A stretch of DNA of 8,100 bases, from assembly GCA_964475955.1 (NCBI GenBank), contig CAYYZY010000280.1:1-8100 (forward strand). Reading direction: 5' to 3'. Positions 1 to 6,655 of the stretch are shown here, piece after piece. The notes under the pieces were generated by a model. It did not search any database. It was not told the DNA's origin and worked only from the letters and a program-made list of their open reading frames with translations. Source of the DNA: DATKZH01 sp964475955. GTDB lineage: Bacteria; Planctomycetota; Planctomycetia; Pirellulales; Thermoguttaceae. Position 1 is the first letter of the stretch; each line of letters begins with the position of its first letter. A program made the translations under genes and the position numbers.

Positions 1-22
1 TCGCAGCGCGTGCTTCTGTAGC

Positions 23-123
23 AAGGGTAGCTTGAGAAACCCTTCGCGCTAAGCCGCGGGGGCCGTCTGGGGGCTCGCCGCTCGTTCCTCGCGGCTCGAC
101 CCCAGCCACCCGACTTCGGCTGG
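23..123. repeat. cluster of three short inverted repeats
   Basis: Three potential hairpins follow one another. The first is AAGGGT (23-28) with ACCCTT (39-44), a perfect 6-bp stem. The second is GGGG..CCGC (70-81) with GCGG..CCCC (91-103), an imperfect stem with an internal loop. The third is CCAGCC (102-107) with GGCTGG (118-123), a perfect 6-bp stem that overlaps the second by two bases. The GC-rich CTCGCCGC/GCGGCTCG modules are reminiscent of extragenic palindromic repeats seen many times over in planctomycete genomes; that family link is recollection, not a search. They could equally form the terminator region of an upstream gene, although no U-tract follows. Confidence 0.5.
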
Positions 124-295
124 CCCCTGCCACGCGAAAACGGCTGTTCCATCGGATCGCCCGTACGCTTGGGGGGTGGCTTTCGGGGTGAGGGCGGGAA
201 AAAATCGGTCATAGCGGACAAATCATGGCGGGCGACGCCGCTTGACGGGCATAATTCAGGTGGGAGAACCGACTGCGGGACGAACTGGCCTTCCC

Positions 296-302
296 GAGGA
301 GG
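296..302 (+). promoter_or_regulatory. Shine-Dalgarno site fixing the kinase start
   Basis: GAGGAGG lies five bases upstream of the in-frame GTG at 308. The frame is also open from TTG at 242 and GTG at 260, but neither has a comparable purine-rich site, so the GTG at 308 is preferred. Confidence 0.7.
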
Positions 303-307
303 ACACC

Positions 308-2386
308 GTGGACGCGGAAAGAACGCTCGACCGCTTCGAAGCCGCCTGGCAACGGGGCGACCCGCCCGATATCGCCGAGTTTGTCGATTTTGCGGCCGTG
401 TGGTCCCGCGACCCCGAAGCCCGCCAGAGCCTGCTCGTCGAACTGGTGATGATCGATCTCTGGTATCGGTGGCGCCGAACGCGGCACGGCCCCGCGCGCG
501 TGCCGGCCGCCGCGGGCGCGGCGTTGCAGGGCCGGACGGGCGAGGTCACCGTCGACGCGCTTCCCGAGCGGCCGCTTCTGGAAGATTACGTCCGGCGTTA
601 CCCGGAACTCGGCCCGCTCGAAGAGCTGCCCCCGATTGCCATCGGCGAGGAGTATCGGGCGAGGCGGCAATGGGGCGATCGGCCGACGCACGCCGACTAC
701 GCGGCCCGGTTCCGCAGCCAGGCCGATGAAGTGGATACCCTGCTCAGCCAGATCGACCGGGAGCTGGCCGACGACACGGTCGCCTCGCGCGAGACCTCCA
801 CCTCCGAGGGCACGCCGGCCGGCGCCGGCGACGATTCGTCGGCCGGTCTCCGACCGCCCCCTTCGGTGATCGGCAAATACCACGTGATCGGCGTGTTGGA
901 GGAGGGCGGTCAGGCGCAGGTCTATCGGGCCATCCACCCCACGCTTTCCAAGGAGCTGGTCATCAAGCTCGGGCGCCGGCCGCTGGGGTCGCGTCCCACG
1001 GATCAGCTCGTGGCCGAAGGGAAGCTGCTGGCCGAGTTGGAACACCCGAATCTCGCCAGGGTGTACGACATGGACTTCCACGAGAACCGCCCGTACCTCG
1101 TCATGGAGTACGTGCGCGGCCGCAACCTGCGCCACTGCGCCCGGCAACACCGCTACACGCCGCGCGAGGCGGCCCTGCTGATGTCCAAGATCGCCCGGGC
1201 GTTGGCGCTTCCCCACGCGCGCGGCATCGTCCACCAGGACCTCAAGCCGGGGAACATCATCATCGACGAGTCGGGCGAGCCGCGCGTGATCGACTTCGGG
1301 CTGGCGCGGCTTTTGCCCGCGTGGGTCGACGAGCCGGAAGAGGCGCCGGGGAGCATCAGCGGGACGGTCCAGTACATGCCGCCGGAGCAGGCCCGCGGCG
1401 ACCACGAGAACGTCGACCCGCGAAGCGACGTCTTCGCCCTCGGCGCCGTCCTCTACTTCCTGCTGGTCGGCCGGGCCCCGTTCGTCGACGATTCGGTGAT
1501 GGCCTCGCTCGATCGGGCGCGCCGTTGCGACTTCGACCGCGAGGCGCTGCGCCGCGCGAAGGTGCCCCGGGCGCTGGAGGCCGTTTGCCTGCGCGCCATG
1601 CAGGCCGAGCCCGACGCCCGATACGCCAGCGTCGAGGCCATGGCCTGCGACCTGGAGCGTGCCGCGGCCGGGCCCCGGTGCTTCCAGCGGGTGGTGGGGG
1701 CCGTCGCCGCCACCGCCGCGGTCGCGCTGCTGGCCTTTGGGCTGTGGAAGCTGTGGCCCGACGGGGCGGAGCCGCCCAGGCCCCTGCCGCAGCCTCACGA
1801 ACGCGAAAAGCAGTGGCAACGCTTGCCGAAGATCGAGCCGGCGGATATGGCGAGGGAGGTACTGGGACGGTCTTTGCGCAACGACTTCACGATCGAGTTC
1901 GAGGTGATCGGCCACCCGGCCGGTGACGACAACAGCGTCAGGATGATCGACGGGCAGTACGCGGCGTTCCGCCTGAGAGGCGAAAGCGATTGTTTTGTCG
2001 GGATCTGGCTGGTGACGATCGGCGACGGAGAGACGGTGGTATCTCGGTTGTTCCCGAACGAGCATGAGCGCGACCATTTCCTGGCCGCCGGAGAGCCTCG
2101 CACCGTTCCCGACGAGAGCGCACCTGGTTTTCGGGTTACGCCTTCTGCGGGGGCGGAGTACCTCCACGTGGTTGCGTACAGCAAGCGTTGGGCGCCGCCG
2201 CTGGGACCGGAGCAGGGGTTCGTCACGCCGGAGCAGATGGTCGAGTGGGAGGTTCGCGTCAAGGGAATAGAAATGACGGAGAGGCAATCACCGCCCATCG
2301 CCGAGACGCTGGTCAGGCTCCACGTTCGTGAAAACCCGGAAGCGGCGAACCGGCAAGAGGGCGAATTGGAAGCCAGGGAAGAGTAA
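308..2386 (+). CDS. membrane Ser/Thr protein kinase with DUF4384-like C-terminal domain
   Basis: This 692-residue protein is a Hanks-type (PknB-like) kinase. Residues 1-189 are a planctomycete-style N-terminal region with LLEDYVRRYPELGP near 91 and GDRP at 123. The kinase domain runs from about Y191 to 455: VIK lysine K220, probable helix-C glutamate E237, catalytic loop HQDLKPGN with D311, DFG aspartate D329, and GTVQYMPPEQ at 352-361. One membrane helix (about 462-483) follows. The C-terminal part has LFPNEHERD (581-589) and AGEPRTVP, a pattern typical of DUF4384, a domain often found with caspase-like proteins. The kinase should lie in the cytoplasm and the C-terminus outside. The nucleotide loop (LEEGGQAQV) lacks two of the usual three glycines, and HQD replaces HRD, but lysine and both aspartates remain, so activity is plausible. 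The next gene, TPR-CHAT, is its likely partner. Kinase identity is firm; the DUF4384 call is moderate. Confidence 0.93.
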   Translation: MDAERTLDRFEAAWQRGDPPDIAEFVDFAAVWSRDPEARQSLLVELVMIDLWYRWRRTRHGPARVPAAAGAALQGRTGEVTVDALPERPLLEDYVRRYPELGPLEELPPIAIGEEYRARRQWGDRPTHADYAARFRSQADEVDTLLSQIDRELADDTVASRETSTSEGTPAGAGDDSSAGLRPPPSVIGKYHVIGVLEEGGQAQVYRAIHPTLSKELVIKLGRRPLGSRPTDQLVAEGKLLAELEHPNLARVYDMDFHENRPYLVMEYVRGRNLRHCARQHRYTPREAALLMSKIARALALPHARGIVHQDLKPGNIIIDESGEPRVIDFGLARLLPAWVDEPEEAPGSISGTVQYMPPEQARGDHENVDPRSDVFALGAVLYFLLVGRAPFVDDSVMASLDRARRCDFDREALRRAKVPRALEAVCLRAMQAEPDARYASVEAMACDLERAAAGPRCFQRVVGAVAATAAVALLAFGLWKLWPDGAEPPRPLPQPHEREKQWQRLPKIEPADMAREVLGRSLRNDFTIEFEVIGHPAGDDNSVRMIDGQYAAFRLRGESDCFVGIWLVTIGDGETVVSRLFPNEHERDHFLAAGEPRTVPDESAPGFRVTPSAGAEYLHVVAYSKRWAPPLGPEQGFVTPEQMVEWEVRVKGIEMTERQSPPIAETLVRLHVRENPEAANRQEGELEAREE

Positions 2387-2525
2387 GCTGCGTCAGGCAG
2401 GCCGCCCGGTGCGAGAAGGTCGGGGGAGGAGAATGCTCAGGAGCCGCTCGTCGAGAACGGTCGGAATGGTCGCTTTTCGCTCCGCGAAAAGACGCTTGTT
2501 CGCGGAGCGAACAACGACGTTCACG
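2387..2525. other. kinase to TPR-CHAT intergenic spacer
   Basis: The gap between the kinase stop codon and the preferred start of the TPR-CHAT gene is 139 bases. The downstream frame happens to stay open through it, allowing upstream starts at 2328, 2433 and 2466. The ATG at 2433 has a purine-rich site (GGGGGAGGAG, 2422-2431), but at close spacing. The predicted extra residues are mostly Arg, Lys and Ser, and the stretch contains a strong palindrome pair, so I read it as spacer or 5' untranslated sequence. The same strand order and short gap allow co-transcription. Confidence 0.55.
2473..2514. repeat. paired palindromes with mutually complementary sequence
   Basis: Two perfect 8-bp hairpins stand next to each other: CTTTTCGC (2473-2480) with GCGAAAAG (2484-2491) around loop TCC, and TTGTTCGC (2496-2503) with GCGAACAA (2507-2514) around loop GGA. 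The two are also complementary to each other: TTCGCTCCGCGAA (2476-2488) is the exact reverse complement of TTCGCGGAGCGAA (2499-2511), giving a 13-bp stem with a 10-base loop. The element can therefore fold as two small hairpins or one large one. No U-tract follows, so it does not look like an intrinsic terminator. It may be an extragenic repeat or an mRNA structure between the two genes. Confidence 0.75.
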
Positions 2526-5500
2526 ATGCTCCGCGGTACGTTTCACGCTGCGCTCGCGCTGGTCGCCGCGTTGGCGATTTCTTTCGACGCCCTCGCCGCC
2601 CAGGAGCCGCCCCAATCTGCGGAGCTGACCGCCGATGAGCGCGGGCAACAGCTCGAAGCACTCCAACGCCAGATGGCCGAGGCCCAGCGGCTTCGTCGGG
2701 AAGGCAAGCTAAACGACGCCGTCCGTGCGGCCCGGCAGGCGATCGAGATCGAAAGGCGGCTGTTCCCCGAGTCGAATCCCGCGCTGGCCGAAACGCTCCT
2801 TTGGCTCGCCCGGGCGCACCTCGCACAAGGCGACTTCGCCGAAGCGAAGGCCTCCTGCCGCCGGGCGATCGAGGCGGCCGGCCCGTTGGTCGAGGCGGAT
2901 CGTTGGCGGGCCGCCGATGCGCGGTGTTTGCTGGAGCACGTCGTGCGCCTCGAAGGGCTCGACGCGGCCCAGCGCTCCCAGCTCGACGACGCCGGCCAGT
3001 GGATCGCCGAGGCACGGGAGCTGTACGACCAGGGCAAGGCCGAGGAGGCGATCGAGCGGGTGCGCCGGGCGGTCGACCTCCAGCGCCGGTTGCTCGGCGA
3101 GCGGGCGCCCGCCTGCGCCGCCGCGTGGGACAAGCTGGCCGCCCTCTGCCAGGCCGTGTACGACTACCCCGCGGCTGAGGAGGCGTATCGCCGGGCTTTG
3201 GAGATCCGTCGGGAGACACTCGGGTCCGGCCACCCCGACTACCTGATGAGCCTCAACAACCTCGGGCTCCTTTACCACCTCCTGGGCGACGACGCCCGGG
3301 CCGAGCCGCTTCTGCGCGAGGCCCTCGAGGTCGCGCGCCGGATATTCGGACCCAAGCATCCCGACGCGATCACGTGCCTCAACAACCTGGCCGAGCTCTA
3401 TCGTGCCGGGGCCGACTACTCCCGGGCCGAGCCGCTTTTGCACGAGGCCCTCGAGGCGTGCGAGGAGGTCCGCGGCCGGGACCACCCCGATTACGCCATC
3501 GCCTTGAACAACCTGGCCGGATTGTACCAGTCCACCGGCGACTACGCCCGGGCGGAGCCGCTTCTGCGCGAGGCGCTGGCCATCCGCAGGGCGGCTTACG
3601 GCGAGGACCACCCGGAGTACGCCGCCGGCCTGAACAACCTGGCCGGCCTCTACTACCAGCGGGGCGACTTCGACCGGGCCGAGCCGCTGTTTCGCCAAAC
3701 GTTGGACCTGCGCAAGCGGGTCCTCGGCCCCGCGCACCCCGATTACGCGACGAGCCTCAACAACCTGGCCGCCGTCTACGAAGCGCTCGACAAGCCCGGC
3801 GACGCCGAGCCGCTCTACCGCGAAGCGCTCGAAGTCCGCAAGCAGGCTCTCGGCACCGGGCATCCCGACTACGCCGCCGGCCTGAACAACCTGGCCGCCC
3901 TCTACCGGTCGATGGAGCAGTACGCGCGGGCCGAGCCGCTCTACCGCGAAGCGCTGGAAATCCGCAAGGCAGCCCTGGGCACCGAGCACCCCGACTACGC
4001 GGCCGGCCTGAACAACCTCGCCGTGCTCTACCGGTCGAAGGGCGACTACGCCCGAGCCGAGCCGCTTTACCGGCAGGCCCTGGAGATCCAACGGCGCGTT
4101 CTTCAGGCGACGTTTTCCGTCCTGTCGGAGCGGCAGCAACTGGCGATGACCCGCGCGCTGCGCCGCACGCTCGACGGGTACCTCTCGGTCACCTCGCAGA
4201 CCGGCGGCGACCCCGAGCAGGCGTACCAGTCCGTGCTGGCGTGGAAGGGGATGGTGTTCGTGCGCCAGCGCCGGACACGCCTGGCCGGCACGCGCACGGA
4301 GCTCGCCCCCCTGCTGGCCGAATTGCAGGACGCGGCGGGCCGACTGGCCGCGCTGGTCTTCTCGCAGCCCGGTCCTTCGCAGCACGCCGCCTGGCAGCGG
4401 CGCGTCGCCGAGCTCTCCGAGCGGAAGGAACGGCTCGAGGCGGAACTGGCCCGTCGCGGCGCCCCGTTCGCCTCGCGCGACGAAGGGACCACGTCCGACC
4501 AGCTCCGGGCGGCGATTCCCGAGCGGGCGGCGCTGGTTGACTTCCTTCAGTACACGCGGAGCCTGCCTTCGGCCGGCGGCCAGGGGGAAGACGCCTCGGC
4601 GGCGCAGTCCTCCGAGCCGCACCTGGCCGCCTTCGTCGTCCGCCCGGACCGGCCGGTCGCCCGATTCGACCTGGGGCCGATCGCCCCGGTCGACGACGCG
4701 GTCGACGCCTGGCGTCGCACTTACGGGCAGGCGGCGAAGGGGGCCGACGCCGCGCGCACGCTTCGCCGGCTCCTCTGGGAGCCCCTCAACGCGCAACTGG
4801 CCGACGCCGAGACCGTGCTCGTCTCGCCCGACGGAAACCTGGCCCGTTTCCCCCTGGCCGCGCTGCCGGGCGAGGAGCCGGGGACGTTCTTGCTGGAGGA
4901 GCGGGCGTTGGCGGTCGTGCCGGTGCCGCACTGGCTGCCGGAGATCCTCGCCGACCCGGCCGCGGAGGACTCACCGAAGGATCCGAACGCGCCCGTCGAG
5001 GCGTCGCTGCTCGTCTTGGGCGACGTCGACTACGACGCGGTCCCCCGCAAGCCGAACGGGGCCGCGACGCGGGGCGAACGCGGGGCGAGCGGCGAGGCGG
5101 CGGACCGGGCCGGACGGCGTCGCCAGGCCATGCACTTCGAACCCTTGGCCAGTTCGCGGGGCGAAATCCTGGCGGTCCGCGATTCGTTCGAGTTGGCGCA
5201 CCCCGACGGTCCGGTGCGGCAGTTGCGCCGGCACCAGGCCACCGAAGAAGCCTTTCGCCGGGAGGTGCCGCATCGCCGGTTCGTGCACGTGGCCACGCAT
5301 GGCTTCTTCGCCCCCGCCGAGTGGTCGTCGCTGCTCGATCCGTCCGACGAAGCGGGCCGCAGCCCCACGCCCCGCGGCGCCGCCCCGTGGGAGGGAAGCG
5401 GACTGGCCGCCCTGCACCCCGGCCTGCTCTCCGGGCTTGCGCTGGCAGGGGCCAATGCGCTGGCGCCGGCCGGCGCCGACGACGGCATCCTCACGGCCGA

Positions 5501-5882
5501 GGAAGTCGCCTCGCTCGACCTGGGCGAGGTCGACCTGGCGGTTCTCTCCGCGTGCGAGACGGGCCTGGGGGCCGTCGCCGGCGGCGAAGGCGTGCTGGGG
5601 CTTCAGCGGGCGTTCCAGGTTTCCGGCGCGCGAACCGTCGTGGCCAGCTTGTGGAAAGTGAGCGACGAGGCCACCCGGCAGCTCATGGAACGGTTCTACG
5701 AGAACCTTTGGGACCGGCGCATGGGCAAGCTGGAAGCGCTGCGCGAGGCCCAACTGGCGATGATGCGCGAGGGGGGCCACCGCGGCATGGCCATCGTGCG
5801 CAAGCAGGGCGCCGACGAGGCGCCTCCGCGTACCCCGCCCTACTACTGGGCCGCGTTCGTGCTCAGCGGGGATTGGCGATAG
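2526..5882 (+). CDS. exported TPR-CHAT caspase-like protein
   Basis: From ATG 2526 the protein has 1118 residues. Residues 1-25 form a classic signal peptide (MLRGTFH, a hydrophobic core, then DALAAQ), which is why I chose this start; it lacks a strong ribosome site, and starts at 2433 or 2466 would give a long basic extension before the same core. Helical repeats follow: two diverged TPR-like units (about 45-118 and 157-195), a degenerate unit (196-239), then seven kinesin-light-chain-type TPRs of exactly 42 residues (240 to about 525) with the LNNLA..Y..AEPL pattern. A helical linker (about 526-700) leads to a CHAT domain (about 701-1118). Its expected catalytic dyad is present: H925 in VATHGF and C1010 in LSACETG, and the domain ends with the usual YYWAAFVLSGDW. 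CHAT proteins are caspase-fold peptidases whose TPRs usually sense or bind a partner; the target here is unknown. Its place beside a kinase suggests a joint signalling role. Confidence 0.93.
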   Translation: MLRGTFHAALALVAALAISFDALAAQEPPQSAELTADERGQQLEALQRQMAEAQRLRREGKLNDAVRAARQAIEIERRLFPESNPALAETLLWLARAHLAQGDFAEAKASCRRAIEAAGPLVEADRWRAADARCLLEHVVRLEGLDAAQRSQLDDAGQWIAEARELYDQGKAEEAIERVRRAVDLQRRLLGERAPACAAAWDKLAALCQAVYDYPAAEEAYRRALEIRRETLGSGHPDYLMSLNNLGLLYHLLGDDARAEPLLREALEVARRIFGPKHPDAITCLNNLAELYRAGADYSRAEPLLHEALEACEEVRGRDHPDYAIALNNLAGLYQSTGDYARAEPLLREALAIRRAAYGEDHPEYAAGLNNLAGLYYQRGDFDRAEPLFRQTLDLRKRVLGPAHPDYATSLNNLAAVYEALDKPGDAEPLYREALEVRKQALGTGHPDYAAGLNNLAALYRSMEQYARAEPLYREALEIRKAALGTEHPDYAAGLNNLAVLYRSKGDYARAEPLYRQALEIQRRVLQATFSVLSERQQLAMTRALRRTLDGYLSVTSQTGGDPEQAYQSVLAWKGMVFVRQRRTRLAGTRTELAPLLAELQDAAGRLAALVFSQPGPSQHAAWQRRVAELSERKERLEAELARRGAPFASRDEGTTSDQLRAAIPERAALVDFLQYTRSLPSAGGQGEDASAAQSSEPHLAAFVVRPDRPVARFDLGPIAPVDDAVDAWRRTYGQAAKGADAARTLRRLLWEPLNAQLADAETVLVSPDGNLARFPLAALPGEEPGTFLLEERALAVVPVPHWLPEILADPAAEDSPKDPNAPVEASLLVLGDVDYDAVPRKPNGAATRGERGASGEAADRAGRRRQAMHFEPLASSRGEILAVRDSFELAHPDGPVRQLRRHQATEEAFRREVPHRRFVHVATHGFFAPAEWSSLLDPSDEAGRSPTPRGAAPWEGSGLAALHPGLLSGLALAGANALAPAGADDGILTAEEVASLDLGEVDLAVLSACETGLGAVAGGEGVLGLQRAFQVSGARTVVASLWKVSDEATRQLMERFYENLWDRRMGKLEALREAQLAMMREGGHRGMAIVRKQGADEAPPRTPPYYWAAFVLSGDWR
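3243..4100 (+). repeat. phased 126-bp tandem repeats encoding seven TPR units
   Basis: Repeat starts fall at 3243, 3369, 3495, 3621, 3747, 3873 and 3999, exactly 126 bases apart with no insertion or deletion; the last unit is cut short near 4100. Each codes for a 42-residue TPR with LNNL at residues 4-7 of the unit and AEPL at about residues 20-23. The last two units are the most alike (AAGLNNLA..LYRS...YARAEPLYR), suggesting recent duplication or gene conversion. Confidence 0.85.
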
Positions 5883-5900
5883 GGCGGAAACCCGCGCCGC

Positions 5901-6431
5901 TCACGAGGCCCCGTCGACGCCGCCGACTTCCTTGGCGTACATCAGCTCGACGATGCCGGCGATCACCTCGGCCTGGCCGGTCTCCAGCAGGACTTCGAGC
6001 TTCTCGTGCAGCTCGCGCTTGGCGTTCATCGTGCGGGCGGCTTCCAAGGCGCCGTCGGCCGTCAGCGCTCCGCCGGTGCCCATGCGGCTGTGGAGCTCCT
6101 CGTAGTCGGCGTCGGTCCACTGGGCGAAGACCTCGGGATGCGACTCGATCACCTGTTCGACCAGCGGGTTGGTGGCCTGGTCGAACGTGCTGCGGTAGGT
6201 GCGGCGGGCCGGTTCGACCAGCAACTCGCCGGTCGGCACGCCGAGCGCCTCGGCCAGGCGGCCGATCGTTCGCGGGCGCGGCCGGTTGCGGCGGTCGAGA
6301 ATCGCCCTGATCGTCCGCTTGTCCACGCGGGATCGTTCGGCCAACTGGTCGGTGGTGAGGAGCCGGTCGGCCATCAGGCGCCACAGGTTCTCGCTCACCT
6401 TGTGGAAGTAATCCTCCGGTTCTCCGGCCAT
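5901..6431 (-). CDS. XRE-type helix-turn-helix transcriptional regulator
   Basis: The protein has 176 residues from ATG 6431. That start has a GTGAGG ribosome site eight bases upstream; a GTG at 6470 in the same frame has none and would add 13 residues. Residues 15-72 form a Cro/C1-like DNA-binding domain: TTDQLAERSRV and DKRTIRAILDRR fit helices 2 and 3, and TIGRLAEALGVPTGELL is the typical closing helix pair. The remaining 100 residues are a helical domain I cannot assign, with SHPEVFAQW (97-105), DYEELHSRMGTGG (109-121) and a long charged helix (about 127-167) suited to dimerisation. The gene converges on the TPR-CHAT gene (18-base gap) and diverges from the small gene at 6656. A palindrome in the shared promoter region is its obvious candidate operator, which would also allow autoregulation. 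No enzymatic domain is visible. Confidence 0.85.
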   Translation of the reverse strand: MAGEPEDYFHKVSENLWRLMADRLLTTDQLAERSRVDKRTIRAILDRRNRPRPRTIGRLAEALGVPTGELLVEPARRTYRSTFDQATNPLVEQVIESHPEVFAQWTDADYEELHSRMGTGGALTADGALEAARTMNAKRELHEKLEVLLETGQAEVIAGIVELMYAKEVGGVDGAS

Positions 6432-6439
6432 GAGAGCAG

Positions 6440-6445
6440 CCTCAC
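6440..6445 (-). promoter_or_regulatory. Shine-Dalgarno site fixing the XRE regulator start
   Basis: On the minus strand GTGAGG sits eight bases before ATG 6431. The longer in-frame GTG start at 6470 has no such site. Confidence 0.55.
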
Positions 6446-6489
6446 TCGAAGTTCGGGGGACACGGCCCACCGTGGCAAAAAACGGCCTC

Positions 6490-6517
6490 TTGACAGGATA
6501 ATATACATATGTATACT
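6490..6517 (+). promoter_or_regulatory. sigma70-like promoter for the small gene at 6656
   Basis: TTGACA (6490-6495) matches the -35 consensus exactly, and TATACT (6512-6517) matches five of six -10 bases, with a 16-base spacer. This is the best housekeeping promoter in the window and lies in a sharply AT-rich island within GC-rich DNA. Transcription would start near 6524 and read toward the small gene, giving an untranslated leader of about 130 bases. The -10 box overlaps a palindrome, so a bound repressor would block polymerase. On the opposite strand the same island offers -10-like hexamers for the XRE gene, but no good -35. Confidence 0.65.
6502..6515. promoter_or_regulatory. palindromic operator candidate in the divergent promoter
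   Basis: TATACATATGTATA is a perfect 14-bp dyad. With one mismatched pair (6501/6516) the symmetry extends to 6499-6518. It fills the spacer and overlaps the -10 box of the forward promoter, and lies 71 bases from the XRE start codon. XRE-family dimers bind sites of this size and symmetry; binding by the neighbouring regulator is inference. Confidence 0.55.
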
Positions 6518-6655
6518 AAACCCGCCTCGCCCCGTCAATCGGGAACGCGGAGTGGTCGGCACGAAACAACCGGAAGGGACGCCGCTTCCACCTCCCCGCT
6601 CAGAGGGGATCGGTGATACGTGGCAGGATGAATCCAGTTCGGGGAGGGCCGCGGG

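Larger units (their letters stand above)
1..307. other. non-coding leader region upstream of the kinase
   Basis: All three forward frames stop within the first 52 bases, and no open frame with a credible start or ribosome site lies before position 308. The stretch carries a cluster of short inverted repeats (listed separately) and a purine-rich A-tract near 199-204. A hexamer CATAAT at 250-255 resembles a -10 box, but no acceptable -35 lies 16-18 bases upstream, so I do not call a promoter. I see no upstream gene; a sigma factor gene often accompanies kinases of this type in planctomycetes, but any such gene would lie outside the window. Confidence 0.6.

Noticed and set aside
242..307. TTG start at 242 for the kinase
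   Set aside because: No ribosome site precedes it, and the extra 22 residues are unlike the conserved N-terminus. The GTG at 308 has a strong, well-spaced site.
209..2287. Long open frame (692 codons) antisense to the kinase gene
   Set aside because: Its translation is Arg/Pro/Gly/Val-rich without any recognisable domain, while the other strand codes for a clear kinase with all main motifs. Long antisense frames are expected opposite GC-rich genes.
2328..2525. Upstream starts (2328, 2433, 2466) for the TPR-CHAT gene
   Set aside because: They would add a basic, low-complexity extension before a clean signal peptide and would translate the double palindrome; 2328 also overlaps the kinase gene. 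The start at 2433 remains possible because of its purine-rich upstream site.
3243..4100. Regular repeats as a CRISPR array
   Set aside because: The units are 126 bases long, coding, contiguous and diverged, with no short identical repeats or unique spacers. They are TPR codons.
2709..4931. Long open frame (740 codons) antisense to the TPR-CHAT gene
   Set aside because: Its repeated appearance (VVQAGGVVGV-type units) is only the mirror of the 126-base TPR repeats on the plus strand; it has no domain of its own.
4971..5780. Open frame antisense to the CHAT domain
   Set aside because: It is a shadow of a strongly supported catalytic domain, with no ribosome site or motif.
2526..5882. CRISPR-associated TPR-CHAT (craspase-like) protein
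   Set aside because: No Cas gene or repeat array is present and the protein has a signal peptide, which does not fit a cytoplasmic CRISPR effector.
5883..5900. Terminator between the convergent TPR-CHAT and XRE genes
   Set aside because: Only a 4-bp stem (GCGG/CCGC around AAAC) can be formed and no U-tract is present on either strand.
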